A stretch of DNA of 28,624 bases, taken from assembly GCA_964599915.1 (NCBI GenBank), contig CAZRHR010000033.1, positions 1-28,624 of the forward strand. The letters run 5' to 3'. This DNA comes from CAZRHR01 sp964599915 (GTDB lineage Bacteria > Bacteroidota > Bacteroidia > CAIKAF01). The notes beneath the pieces are model-generated. The model was not told the DNA's origin. It saw only the letters and a program-made list of their open reading frames with translations, and did not search any database. The position numbers and the translations under genes are program-made. Positions 1 through 7,958 of this stretch are shown here, one piece after another. The number at the start of each line of letters is the position of its first letter. Positions within the stretch are counted from its first letter, which is position 1.

Positions 1-295
1 TGACCACCACCTGCTCGCTTCGGTCAAAATCAGCTGGCTTCGGTGCGTTTAGCCAAACTTCTCGCTGCGTTCCTTCACGATCTATCATGTAAAACGTAAA
101 AAGGTTGGCATTTTGTTCCGGCTGGTATACCATGGGTTGGTCCAAAGCCAAAGTACCCGCTACGTGAAATGTTTTGTCCGGCGAGGATTCTGCTTCTTGA
201 AAAGTGGCATAAGACTCAGAATTGCCTAAAGAAACCAATCCTACCACCAAGATTCCGGCGGCAACCAACAACAAAAGAAGGTGTACACGTTTCAT
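1..295 (-). CDS. ccmE: Cytochrome c maturation protein CcmE (heme chaperone), partial, C-terminus off the window
   Basis: This is the N-terminal 98 residues of a protein whose 3' end lies beyond the left edge. It starts MKRVHLLLLLVAAG, a short cytoplasmic tip followed by one membrane segment (about residues 4-22). A periplasmic beta-rich domain follows, with VAGTLA near residue 45, FYMIDREG near 68-75 and a V-W-L-N-A-P-x-P-x-D-F pattern at about 79-89. This fits the OB-fold of CcmE, which carries heme covalently in the periplasm and passes it to apocytochrome c. The heme-binding histidine near the C-terminus is not inside the window, so activity cannot be judged. The ATG lies 19 nt past a TAnnTTTG element, and the M1 peptidase gene ends 24 nt upstream on the same strand. 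The family call rests on remembered pattern, not on a search. Confidence 0.75.
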   Translation of the reverse strand, partial: MKRVHLLLLLVAAGILVVGLVSLGNSESYATFQEAESSPDKTFHVAGTLALDQPMVYQPEQNANLFTFYMIDREGTQREVWLNAPKPADFDRSEQVVV

Positions 296-314
296 GCGCG
301 ATGCAGATTTTGCA

Positions 315-322
315 CAAATTTA
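315..322 (-). promoter_or_regulatory. Putative -7 promoter element of ccmE
   Basis: The minus strand reads TAAATTTG followed by TGC, an exact match to the Bacteroidota -7 consensus TAnnTTTG, ending 19 nt before the ccmE ATG. It overlaps the stop codon of the upstream M1 peptidase gene (320-322). No TTG -33 element lies at a 17-23 nt spacing, so this is a -7 match only. Confidence 0.45.
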
Positions 323-2203
323 AGGCTTTGTTTTCGCTTTTTCCTCGCCCTGCCAAAGGTTATCCTGCGGGTAAACATCCGCCATGTGTTTGCTTGGGTC
401 AATTTCGATCTCCGAGATTTGTTCCAACGGAAGGTTCAATGGAATTCGATACGAAGTAAATACCCATTCCCAAGCGGGCATTACGGTAGTCTCTTCACCT
501 TGAATCTTTTCTTTTTTACCCCCGCGCATAAGCTCTAAAGGGATGTAAAAGGCCAGTTTTTTACCACTTTTTAACCGAACCAACAGGTCAATTGGCATTG
601 GAAATCCACCTTTCCTTTCAAGGATCACGGTGGCTTTGCCATTTTCTTCGCTGGCGGTAACCCGGTAATCGATGGTTTGCAACGAGTATACAAATTGCTC
701 GTGGTACCAATCCAGCTCTAAACGACTGCTGCGTTCCATCACACGCAAAAAGTCCCAAGGACTGGGATGTTTAAATTTCCATGTCTCAAAATATTGCAGC
801 ATGCCTTGTCTCCATGCTTGCTCACCAATTACATATCGCAATTGGTTTAGATAAACGGCGCCGGCTACGTAAGCAGATAAACTATAATCTGAATTTCTAT
901 TATACCAATCGGCATGGGTACTCAAAGGCTGTCTTTGGTCTTTTTTCAAAAGGGCAAAATAGGCTTGATAATTTCCTTTTTGCGCTTCACGGCCATCTCC
1001 GCCTTTAAACACCAAATCCATCATGAGTTCGGTAGCAAAATGGGTGAACCCTTCGTCCATCCAAGGATATTTCCCTTCGTGGGTGGCTAAAATTCCGTAA
1101 AACCAATTGTGAATGGCTTCATGAAAAGCCACACTCACCAACCCATCCAAGGCACCACGAGAGGTAATTAAAGTGGCCATGGGATATTCCATGCCGCCAT
1201 CTCCGCCTTCAATGAAACTAAACGCGGGATAAGGGTATTTTCCAAAATACAGGGCCATGTTCTGGAAAAAGGGCACCATGTAAGTTTGTAATTTTTTCCA
1301 GTTCTCTAAGTTACTTTGGGGTTGGTATAAAAAATGGACGGTGGGACCGCCGGGAATGTTGATTTGGTCATGCTGGTAATCCGGGTCGGCAGCCCAAGCG
1401 AAATCATGAACATCTTCTGCTTTAAATGTCCAAATCTGACGACCTTTTTCTTTCGAACTTACGTTTGGACTTTTGGTTCCATACCCCATCCCAATCTCCT
1501 GTGGATTTTGCAGCACACCGGTGGCACCTACCACGTACTTGGCTGGCAAGTCCAAATTGACCTCGAACCGTCCGAAGTTTCCGTAAAACTCTCGTCCAAT
1601 GTAAGGATCGGCATGCCATCCCTGCGCATCATAAGCACAAAGTTTGGGATACCATTGGGTCATGGAATAATCAATGCCATCGGCGCTGTTTCTTCCACTG
1701 CGGCGGATTTGCAAAGGCACCTGACTCTGAAATACCATGTCTATATTCACCGTTTCACCGGGTAAAATGGGCGTTGGAAGCTGGACTTCCAAGAGGGTAC
1801 CCACTACTTTGAAAGGTAGTTTGGTGCTGTTGATTTGTAGAGAGGAGATTTTTTGAAATCCAATTTGGTCTTCCGTAAGTGCGGCAATTCTGCTTCCTAC
1901 TCGGCGATCCGGATCGGGTAGCCAACGGCTTCTGAAATCCATGGCCGATTGGGGTTGAAAGGCATTGAAATACAAATGGTAATACAATGCAAAAAGGGTG
2001 TCAGGACTTTGGTTGTAAAGGGTCAGCCTCTGTTGTCCGGCCAACTGGTGTTTGGCGTCGTCCAAACGCACATGCATCTCATAATCTGTCCGAATTTGCC
2101 AATATCCTGCAACTTGTCCGAAGAGAGACAGGGAGGCTGTGGCAAAAAATAAACTGAATATAAAACGTTTATTCAGGTTGGTTTGAAGATTGAGACCTGG
2201 CAT
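320..2203 (-). CDS. Secreted M1-family zinc metallopeptidase
   Basis: This is a gluzincin aminopeptidase-like protein of 627 aa from the chosen start. A signal peptide (KRFIFSLFFATASLSLFGQ) leads into the N-terminal beta domain typical of M1 enzymes (about residues 40-230). The zinc site HEAIH lies near residues 361-365, with the third ligand E near 384, giving HExxH-x18-E. A GGMEYP motif about 20 residues upstream replaces the classical GAMEN exopeptidase motif, as in many bacterial M1 relatives. A tyrosine in SAYVAGAVYLNQL may be the transition-state Tyr. No T9SS tail was seen, so the protein is probably periplasmic or outer-membrane associated. No start exists after the end of the ompH-like gene, so translation must begin inside it. 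ATG 2203 gives a normal signal peptide; ATGs at 2212 and 2260 are alternatives. The substrate is unknown. Confidence 0.85.
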   Translation of the reverse strand: MPGLNLQTNLNKRFIFSLFFATASLSLFGQVAGYWQIRTDYEMHVRLDDAKHQLAGQQRLTLYNQSPDTLFALYYHLYFNAFQPQSAMDFRSRWLPDPDRRVGSRIAALTEDQIGFQKISSLQINSTKLPFKVVGTLLEVQLPTPILPGETVNIDMVFQSQVPLQIRRSGRNSADGIDYSMTQWYPKLCAYDAQGWHADPYIGREFYGNFGRFEVNLDLPAKYVVGATGVLQNPQEIGMGYGTKSPNVSSKEKGRQIWTFKAEDVHDFAWAADPDYQHDQINIPGGPTVHFLYQPQSNLENWKKLQTYMVPFFQNMALYFGKYPYPAFSFIEGGDGGMEYPMATLITSRGALDGLVSVAFHEAIHNWFYGILATHEGKYPWMDEGFTHFATELMMDLVFKGGDGREAQKGNYQAYFALLKKDQRQPLSTHADWYNRNSDYSLSAYVAGAVYLNQLRYVIGEQAWRQGMLQYFETWKFKHPSPWDFLRVMERSSRLELDWYHEQFVYSLQTIDYRVTASEENGKATVILERKGGFPMPIDLLVRLKSGKKLAFYIPLELMRGGKKEKIQGEETTVMPAWEWVFTSYRIPLNLPLEQISEIEIDPSKHMADVYPQDNLWQGEEKAKTKP

Positions 2204-2780
2204 AGCGTGCATTGATGTGTTCGATGGCTTTTGTGGTAATGTCGCGCTGTGGGTTGGCATATAAAACGCCGGAGGTTTTTTGCGCAGCTAAAATGAAATC
2301 CGCCTTTAGGTCCTCCCCAATTTCTGCGAAATATACATGGAGGGAATCATACACTTGACCTATCATTTGGGCCTCTTGCATGGCAGCCATTTGACTTAGT
2401 TCTTGGTTGTCTTGCATAAGCTGGCCCTGCATTTGTTGCAATTCTTCTTCGTATTTACCACGTTCTCTTGTGGTTAAAGTTGGCGCTTTGTTTTCGTACT
2501 CTTTCAACTTCCGTTCAAATCGGGCTTTGGCGTCCATGAGTTTGCTCTCGCGTATGCTGTTGTCGGAGCGGAATTTTTGGTCCAAATCCTGCATCATATC
2601 GAAATTTCCTATAACAGAATCTGCCTGAACATAAAAGACTTGCAGGTTTCCCGAAGGTGCAGGCAAAGTGTCCGTTGCGGTATTTGTCGCGGTTGTTCCA
2701 CCTTTTCCTGTAAAATGAAGAATGTATATTCCAAGCAATCCAATGGTCAGGACGCCGAACATGAGCTTTTGTGTGTTCAT
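2169..2780 (-). CDS. OmpH/Skp-like periplasmic chaperone
   Basis: This 203-aa protein begins MNTQKLMFGVLTIGLLGIYI, an uncleaved anchor or signal peptide, followed by a threonine-rich linker. From about residue 45 it shows the OmpH pattern: a beta strand (FYVQADSVIGNFD), a long charged helical hairpin rich in K, E and Q (about 60-150), and a return strand ending SGVLYANPQRDITTKAIEHIN. Skp/OmpH proteins form trimers that hold unfolded outer-membrane proteins in the periplasm. ATG 2780 is preferred over a TTG nine bases upstream because a TATATTTG promoter element sits just before both. The 3' end overlaps the start of the M1 peptidase gene by 35 nt, so the two genes are probably co-transcribed and translationally coupled. 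Confidence 0.85.
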   Translation of the reverse strand: MNTQKLMFGVLTIGLLGIYILHFTGKGGTTATNTATDTLPAPSGNLQVFYVQADSVIGNFDMMQDLDQKFRSDNSIRESKLMDAKARFERKLKEYENKAPTLTTRERGKYEEELQQMQGQLMQDNQELSQMAAMQEAQMIGQVYDSLHVYFAEIGEDLKADFILAAQKTSGVLYANPQRDITTKAIEHINARYARSQSSNQPE

Positions 2781-2799
2781 GAGTTGCAATGAATTTGCA

Positions 2800-2807
2800 C
2801 AAATATA
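2800..2807 (-). promoter_or_regulatory. Putative -7 promoter element of the ompH-like gene
   Basis: The minus strand reads TATATTTG followed by TGC, an exact TAnnTTTG match ending 19 nt before the ATG at 2780. The same geometry occurs at ccmE. No good TTG -33 element is visible upstream. Confidence 0.45.
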
Positions 2808-2893
2808 AGGAGGGAAATGAGAAGCGCTTAGGTTGGCCTCCTAGTAAAGTGGATTTTATAGAAAATTATCACCCCTTAAAGACTTCGGGGAGG

Positions 2894-4411
2894 TTATCTA
2901 AGTTCATCCACAAGGTTTTTGTATTGGGAATCATTTTCAAGATCGGAGATCACTTTGTTCAATGAAATGATTTCATAATCGGAAGTGACTTTACTGGCGG
3001 AATGAAAGAAAAACACCTTTTTACAGTGCTTATATTTATCTAGTTGTCTGATCTTTTTCTCTATCATTTTAGAATTATTGGTGACAGACACTTGCGCGAT
3101 AAGTTTTTCCCCATTTTTCGTCACACCATAGATATCTATATCTTTTAGATTTCCTCCCGCTTTTAAAAGTTGATATGCCAGTTGATAGGACTTGGGTGCA
3201 TGTGTAGACCTTAACCATTCCGTGACCATAATTTCATAGGCCAAATCATCAAATTCATTAAAAGGTAATTTTACTATCACCCGTGGGAAAATATCCTTGC
3301 GCAACAAGTAATTTTTCCTTTTGATAGGACTTAGGGTGACGTTGGAAGGCAACAAAGTTTGAATAAATGGATGACTTTCAAGGTCAATGTCTTGCACATT
3401 ATTAAGGGGTAAACAGGAATAAAAGTCCTCGTTTGACCCCAATTTTTCAGCCAAAGTATGCTGCTCAATCATCCCAACTTTGCTTCCTGAATTTTTATAA
3501 GAAGCAAGAACCACTACATCATTTTTTGTCAAAGCTCGAATTAGATGCTTCCAGCGTTTTACATATAATTGACTGGGCATTAACTCATTTTGCAACTTTT
3601 CAAAATCTTTATGATCGTCTTTTGTATGAAAGTGAATACCAATTTTATTATTTCTACTAAAATTTTGTACAACTTTTTGGTCTGAGAAATTGATTCTGAA
3701 TAAATAAAATGAGTGATACGGAGGTTGATTCAAATAAATGATTTTGGATGCGTAAAGAATCGCTTTAAAATATTGCTCTTTGGATGGTTTTGTTAGATAA
3801 AATTTGATTAAATACTCTACCTGGTAACTCATGCCCAAGTCAACTTGATAACCTTGGAAATTGTCTTTTTTAAAATCGGGTATCAAATTTTGGTGTAAGA
3901 ACCTGTACAGATGTAAATAGCTCTCTTCAAAAGTCTTGTTTTCTATCGCATCTCTTTCCTTCAGAATCTCCTCAAAAGGAGTTGTTTTGAAGTGGATGTG
4001 GAAAAATGCGTTTTCATATTTAAAGGCATTTTCATCATCCATTAAATAGCTTTCAAGCCATCTTTTAAACGAGAAATGGGTTTCGGCAAACTTGGTTAAC
4101 TCATTCTTAAAATCTTTGTAATTCTCCTTCAAACTTTTTTCTTCAAACCCTGTAAAATAGGCCTGATTCCCGAATTTTAAATGACTAAGATAAATGGATA
4201 TGGTATGTGATAAACTGTCTTTTATGTATTTATCTTTAGAATGATGGTATTTTTGTTTGAAGTCTTTTATCGTTTCATCTAATAAACCCCAGAAATGTAA
4301 AGAAGAGAGGGTAACCAATTTTTCGTGAATACTTGATTTTTCAAATTCATCTGATGAACGATCGAAAAGTGACCTGTATTTACGTGCCCCCAAAATGGTT
4401 GATTGATTCAT
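2894..4411 (-). CDS. Unrecognised 505-aa protein with a PD-(D/E)XK/Mrr-like C-terminal region; candidate restriction or defence nuclease
   Basis: I do not recognise this protein as a named family. Three layers can be seen. Residues 1-235 look alpha-helical, with no signal peptide or membrane segment. Residues 238-365 hold FRINFSDQ, IGIHFHTKDD, then RWKHLIRALTKNDVVVLASY and KVGMIEQ, an arrangement resembling PUA/EVE-type modules that read modified bases. Residues 385-490 look like a PD-(D/E)XK nuclease core of the Mrr type: a helix with E393/E398, a strand with D424 and D426 (KDIDIYGV), then GEKLIAQVSVT where Mrr-type enzymes have QxK. Here the motif is Q440-V-S442, so the lysine is missing unless K448 replaces it. 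Sampled 60-base lines contain 23-35% G+C, against about 50% in cinA, and the codons are A/T rich. A single-gene modification-dependent nuclease is plausible but inferred. Confidence 0.6.
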   Translation of the reverse strand: MNQSTILGARKYRSLFDRSSDEFEKSSIHEKLVTLSSLHFWGLLDETIKDFKQKYHHSKDKYIKDSLSHTISIYLSHLKFGNQAYFTGFEEKSLKENYKDFKNELTKFAETHFSFKRWLESYLMDDENAFKYENAFFHIHFKTTPFEEILKERDAIENKTFEESYLHLYRFLHQNLIPDFKKDNFQGYQVDLGMSYQVEYLIKFYLTKPSKEQYFKAILYASKIIYLNQPPYHSFYLFRINFSDQKVVQNFSRNNKIGIHFHTKDDHKDFEKLQNELMPSQLYVKRWKHLIRALTKNDVVVLASYKNSGSKVGMIEQHTLAEKLGSNEDFYSCLPLNNVQDIDLESHPFIQTLLPSNVTLSPIKRKNYLLRKDIFPRVIVKLPFNEFDDLAYEIMVTEWLRSTHAPKSYQLAYQLLKAGGNLKDIDIYGVTKNGEKLIAQVSVTNNSKMIEKKIRQLDKYKHCKKVFFFHSASKVTSDYEIISLNKVISDLENDSQYKNLVDELR

Positions 4412-4543
4412 GGCAAATGATTTTTGAAAAGATGTATTTATGTAAAAATTGAATTTTTTATGCTTGCAATTTATTGATTTATTTTATCTTTTATTACATT
4501 ATGGTGTTACGGGAGAATGGAGGGGTTTAGGGCCTTGCCGTTG

Positions 4544-4591
4544 CGAACATCCATTGCAATTCTTAGTAAATGATATCGTATTGGATGTTCG
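4544..4591. repeat. Perfect 10-bp inverted repeat with a 28-nt spacer
   Basis: CGAACATCCA (4544-4553) is the exact reverse complement of TGGATGTTCG (4582-4591). It lies in the 233-nt gap between cinA and the AT-rich 505-aa gene, close to where base composition changes. No U-tract follows either arm, so it does not look like an intrinsic terminator. It could be an operator, the end of a mobile element or a REP-like remnant. Its function is unknown. Confidence 0.5.
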
Positions 4592-4644
4592 GAAAACAAG
4601 GATAGACATGAAAAAGTAGTTTGTCAAAGCTCCTTAAATCAATC

Positions 4645-5934
4645 TCATCCCTTCACCTGGTTCTCCCAAAATCCCGAGGTCACCGGAATACCCAATAATT
4701 CCTTTCTCAATAGATTTAAACAAGCGGCACTTGACCTCTGAATGTTGCCCAGCCGATCGTTTCCAAAATAAAAACATTTGCTCCAAACCCCGTTCGGCGT
4801 TGCACATGCCATCCAAATCATGCCCACAGGTTTTTCAGTTGTTCCACCATCGGGACCTGCCACACCACTGGTGGCCAAGGCATAGTCTGCTCCTGTTTTG
4901 TTTTTTATTCCCAAGGCCATGGCCTCCACTACAGGTTGGCTTACAGCACCATGCGCTTGTATGAGGGCCGCGGGAACATCCAGCATCTGTATTTTTACTT
5001 CATTGGCGTAAGCCAACACGGAACCTACGTAGGCAGCGGAAATTCCCGGCACTTGGGTAAGTAAATGGGCCAAATAACCTCCTGTACAACTTTCTGCGGT
5101 TGCCAGGGTTTGTCCGCGCGTCTTCAAAATTTCTCCCACCACTGCGGCCAAAGTCGTTTGGTCCTCCCCATACACTTCTCCCGGAACAAAAGGCTGCAAC
5201 CGGTCAATTTCTGCTTGAATTTGCATGCCCATGGTGCCGTCCTTATCTTCTCCGCTCAGCCGAAGGCGAACTTGTCCAACCGAAGGTAAATAAGCCAGGG
5301 AAATGTCCTTGGGCAAAGTTTTTTCCCAGGGCTCAATCATTTTCATCAAGTAAGATTCGGGGATTCCTTCGGTCAAAAGCGTACGATGCACCAATGGCCT
5401 GCGGGGAAATTTTTCCATAATCCAAGGAAATCCACTTGTGAGCATGATTTTCTTCATTTCATACGGAACGCCCGGAAGGGAAATAATGACGCCCTTTTCC
5501 GTGGGAAAAAGCATGCCGGGTGCCGTCCCCCAAGCATTTTTCAACGGAATACACGAGGCAGGTAAATCAGCTTGTGCGCGATTTTCCTCTGTAAGTACTC
5601 GGTTGCGTTGCGTGAAAAAAGCACGAATCATGTCCTCGATTTCCGGGACGCGTACCAAGTGCGATTGGGTGAAGCGGGTAAGCACTGGCTTGGTTAAATC
5701 ATCGGCCGTAGGTCCTAATCCTCCTGTGATGATGACGATGGAATATTTCGCAGACAATTGACTTACCGCCTGAAATATGGTGTCCTCTTCATCGGGAATG
5801 GTGAGCATTTCCCCAACGGCATAGCCGCGAAGGTTCAATTGCTCTGCGAGCCAAACCGTGTTGGTGTTGGTGATTTGACCGATTAAAATCTCATCTCCAA
5901 TCGATAAAAGGGCGGCTTCTAAAGTGACCTGCAT
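4645..5934 (-). CDS. cinA: CinA-family protein (nicotinamide-nucleotide amidohydrolase / competence-damage protein)
   Basis: This 429-aa protein is of normal length for two-domain CinA. The N-terminal molybdopterin-binding-like domain starts ALLSIGDEILIGQITNTN (about 8-25) and includes TGGLGPTADDL (70-80), matching the COG1058 NMN/ADP-ribose pyrophosphatase-type fold. The C-terminal CinA domain starts near residue 275 with TLATAESCTGGYLAHLL and continues with YANEVKIQMLDV, GAVSQPVVEAMA and ATSGVAGPDGGTTEKPVG, the signature of the NMN deamidase half. Known roles are recycling of NMN from DNA ligase reactions and, in some bacteria, links to competence. The ATG at 5934 fits the family N-terminus. 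The gene diverges from moxR across a 128-nt gap. No exact TAnnTTTG element was found on its own strand. Confidence 0.93.
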   Translation of the reverse strand: MQVTLEAALLSIGDEILIGQITNTNTVWLAEQLNLRGYAVGEMLTIPDEEDTIFQAVSQLSAKYSIVIITGGLGPTADDLTKPVLTRFTQSHLVRVPEIEDMIRAFFTQRNRVLTEENRAQADLPASCIPLKNAWGTAPGMLFPTEKGVIISLPGVPYEMKKIMLTSGFPWIMEKFPRRPLVHRTLLTEGIPESYLMKMIEPWEKTLPKDISLAYLPSVGQVRLRLSGEDKDGTMGMQIQAEIDRLQPFVPGEVYGEDQTTLAAVVGEILKTRGQTLATAESCTGGYLAHLLTQVPGISAAYVGSVLAYANEVKIQMLDVPAALIQAHGAVSQPVVEAMALGIKNKTGADYALATSGVAGPDGGTTEKPVGMIWMACATPNGVWSKCFYFGNDRLGNIQRSSAACLNLLRKELLGIPVTSGFWENQVKG

Positions 5935-6007
5935 AGGTGAAATGGATAAAACTTTTTAAGTAAGATGCTTAACAAAAATTAACCGGTTCAGTTCAGGGGA
6001 AATTCCC

Positions 6008-6033
6008 TTGCGGCATCAAAAATGATAATTTTG
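6008..6033 (+). promoter_or_regulatory. Putative promoter of the moxR-bat operon
   Basis: TAATTTTG followed by TGCG (6026-6033) is an exact TAnnTTTG match. A TTG at 6008-6010 lies 15 nt upstream, a little closer than the usual 17-23 nt. The element's last G is also the first base of an in-frame GTG that would lengthen MoxR. A transcript starting just downstream would exclude that GTG, which decides the start at ATG 6063. Confidence 0.5.
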
Positions 6034-6062
6034 TGCGAAACCCTTTATTTTTCGGGAAATAC

Positions 6063-7061
6063 ATGGAACAACATACCGTTGATATAGCGGCGCTCAATGC
6101 GCGTATCCAGGAAGGTTCTGCCTTTGTGAAACTGCTTCACATGGAATTGGATAAAGTGATTATTGGTCAGAAACACATGACCGATCGCCTGATGATCGCT
6201 TTGTTGTCGGATGGCCATATCCTCTTGGAAGGTGTGCCTGGGTTGGCCAAAACCTTGGCCATTAAAAGTTTATCTAAAGCCATTTCGGCCGATTTTAGCC
6301 GGATTCAATTCACGCCCGACTTACTACCCGCGGATGTGGTGGGTACGGTCATCTACAATCCGCGTCAAGAGCAGTTTTCGGTGAAAAAAGGGCCTGTATT
6401 TGCTCATTTTGTATTGGCCGATGAGATTAATCGCGCACCGGCCAAAGTGCAATCTGCGCTTTTGGAAGCCATGCAAGAACGTCAAGTCACCATCGGCGAC
6501 CAAACCCACCTTTTGCCCAAACCTTTTATGGTTTTGGCCACCCAAAATCCGGTGGAGCAGGAGGGAACCTATCCCTTGCCGGAAGCCCAAGTGGACCGTT
6601 TTATGTTGAAAGTGAAATTGGACTACCCCACCAAAGAGGAGGAACGCAAAATCATTCAACTTAACTTACTCGGAACTTTTCCCGAAATCCGTCCCGTGGT
6701 TTCTGTTCAGGAAATACTTAATGCCCGGGATTTGGTTAAGGAAGTGTATATGGATGAAAGAATTCAGCAATATATTGTGGATTTGATTTTCGCCACCCGT
6801 GACCCATCCAGCGTAGGGATGAAGGACCAAGCGCATTTTATAGCTTTTGGCGGTTCACCCCGCGCCAGCATTAGTTTGGCACAAGCGGCCAAAGCCCATG
6901 CCTTTTTGCAAAGAAGAGGATTTGTGATTCCAGAAGATGTCCGGGCTGTTTGTCCGGACGTATTGAGACATCGCATCGGCCTTACGTTTGAGGCCGAGGC
7001 CGAGAACCTAACCACAGATCACTTAATTGACCAGTTCCTGAATCATGTGGAAGTTCCTTAA
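6063..7061 (+). CDS. moxR: MoxR-family AAA+ ATPase
   Basis: This 332-aa protein has a Walker A GVPGLAKT (residues 57-64), a Walker B FVLADEINRAP (about 116-126) and a sensor-1 region LATQNPVEQEGTYPLPEAQ, followed by a C-terminal helical lid. It matches the AAA_3 (MoxR/RavA) clade. MoxR ATPases act in the cytoplasm as chaperones that mature or activate von Willebrand A (VWA) partners. Such partners are encoded immediately downstream here (the DUF58, BatA and BatB genes), which supports that role. ATG 6063 is chosen over GTG 6033 because the promoter element overlaps the latter. The gene is first in a nine-gene co-directional run, with the DUF58 gene starting 18 nt after its stop. Confidence 0.93.
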   Translation: MEQHTVDIAALNARIQEGSAFVKLLHMELDKVIIGQKHMTDRLMIALLSDGHILLEGVPGLAKTLAIKSLSKAISADFSRIQFTPDLLPADVVGTVIYNPRQEQFSVKKGPVFAHFVLADEINRAPAKVQSALLEAMQERQVTIGDQTHLLPKPFMVLATQNPVEQEGTYPLPEAQVDRFMLKVKLDYPTKEEERKIIQLNLLGTFPEIRPVVSVQEILNARDLVKEVYMDERIQQYIVDLIFATRDPSSVGMKDQAHFIAFGGSPRASISLAQAAKAHAFLQRRGFVIPEDVRAVCPDVLRHRIGLTFEAEAENLTTDHLIDQFLNHVEVP

Positions 7062-7079
7062 GCTGAAAAAGGACTTGAA

Positions 7080-7958
7080 ATGGAAGAGGTAAAGGAATTA
7101 ATTCGAAAAGTTCGAAACATCGAAATCAAAGCCAGGGGACTCACCAAACAATTGTTCTCAGGGCAATACCATGCTGCTTTTAAGGGGCGGGGCATTTCTT
7201 TTGCCGAGGTTAGAGAATACCAATATGGCGATGATGTCCGTTTAATTGACTGGAATGTGACGGCGCGTCAAAATAAGCCGTTTATTAAGGTGTTCGATGA
7301 GGAACGTGAGCTCTCCGTGATGTTGCTCATAGATGTAAGTGCTTCTTCAACTTTTGGCGCCCACCATGCCAGCCGCCGTGAACTTATCGCCGAAATGTTT
7401 GCGGTTTTGGCGTTTTCAGCCCTGCAAAACAACGATAAAGTGGGCATGATTTTGTTTTCGGATCATGTGGAAGCCTTTGTGCCACCTAGAAAAGGAAAAG
7501 CGCATATTTTAAGAATGGTTAGGGATGTGCTGCAACATACGCCTTCGGGCAAAAAAACAGACGTGGCATTGGCTTTGGATTATCTGGGAAAAGTAATCAA
7601 AAGAAGATGCACCGCCTTTTTGCTGAGCGATTTGGGTAAAGGCGAGCTGGGAAAAAGTTTAAAAATTGTAGGACGCATGCACGACCTTCTGGTTTTACAG
7701 GTGGTTGATGCGCTCGAACGAAGCCTTCCCAATGTGGGTTTAGTGTATGTACAAGACCCCGAAACAGGTGAAACAAGATTGATGGATACCGCCAATGCCA
7801 AAGTGCGGAAAGCTTACGTGACCCAATGGCTGGAACGGCAGGAAATGATTCGCAGACAAATGCGTTCTACCGGAACCGATCATGTGCAAATTTTCACCGA
7901 TACCGGCTACATTCAACCGATTCGCCAATTGTTTCACCAAAGAGAATGGAGAAGATGA
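7080..7958 (+). CDS. DUF58 domain protein (VWA-like partner of MoxR)
   Basis: This 292-aa protein has no signal peptide. The hallmark DUF58 stretch lies at about residues 28-75: SGQYHAAFKGRG, then REYQYGDDVRLIDWNVTAR. A VWA-like fold follows, with a MIDAS-type D-V-S-A-S in LLIDVSASSTFG near residue 88. Further pieces such as DKVGMILFSDHVE and a D in LLSDLGKG fit the same fold. In many bacteria DUF58 genes sit directly after moxR and the protein is the presumed chaperone client. An A-rich/GGA stretch before ATG 7080 may help ribosome binding. Its stop codon overlaps the next gene's ATG (ATGA, 7955-7958). The biochemical activity of the family is not established. Confidence 0.92.
   Translation: MEEVKELIRKVRNIEIKARGLTKQLFSGQYHAAFKGRGISFAEVREYQYGDDVRLIDWNVTARQNKPFIKVFDEERELSVMLLIDVSASSTFGAHHASRRELIAEMFAVLAFSALQNNDKVGMILFSDHVEAFVPPRKGKAHILRMVRDVLQHTPSGKKTDVALALDYLGKVIKRRCTAFLLSDLGKGELGKSLKIVGRMHDLLVLQVVDALERSLPNVGLVYVQDPETGETRLMDTANAKVRKAYVTQWLERQEMIRRQMRSTGTDHVQIFTDTGYIQPIRQLFHQREWRR

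Noticed and set aside
1334..1765. A 143-codon frame on the plus strand inside the M1 peptidase gene
   Set aside because: It has no recognisable features and lies opposite conserved peptidase sequence.
2867..2893. Hairpin CCCC...GGGG after the 505-aa gene
   Set aside because: The stem is only four G-C pairs with an 11-nt loop and no proper U-tract, so it is too weak to call a terminator.
2836..4572. Possible flanking direct repeat of the AT-rich gene (TAGTAAA near 2842 and near 4565)
   Set aside because: Only seven bases match, within AT-rich sequence, so chance is sufficient explanation.
6033..6062. GTG start adding ten residues to MoxR
   Set aside because: The GTG shares its first base with the TAATTTTG promoter element, so it should not be in the mRNA, and family N-termini fit ATG 6063.
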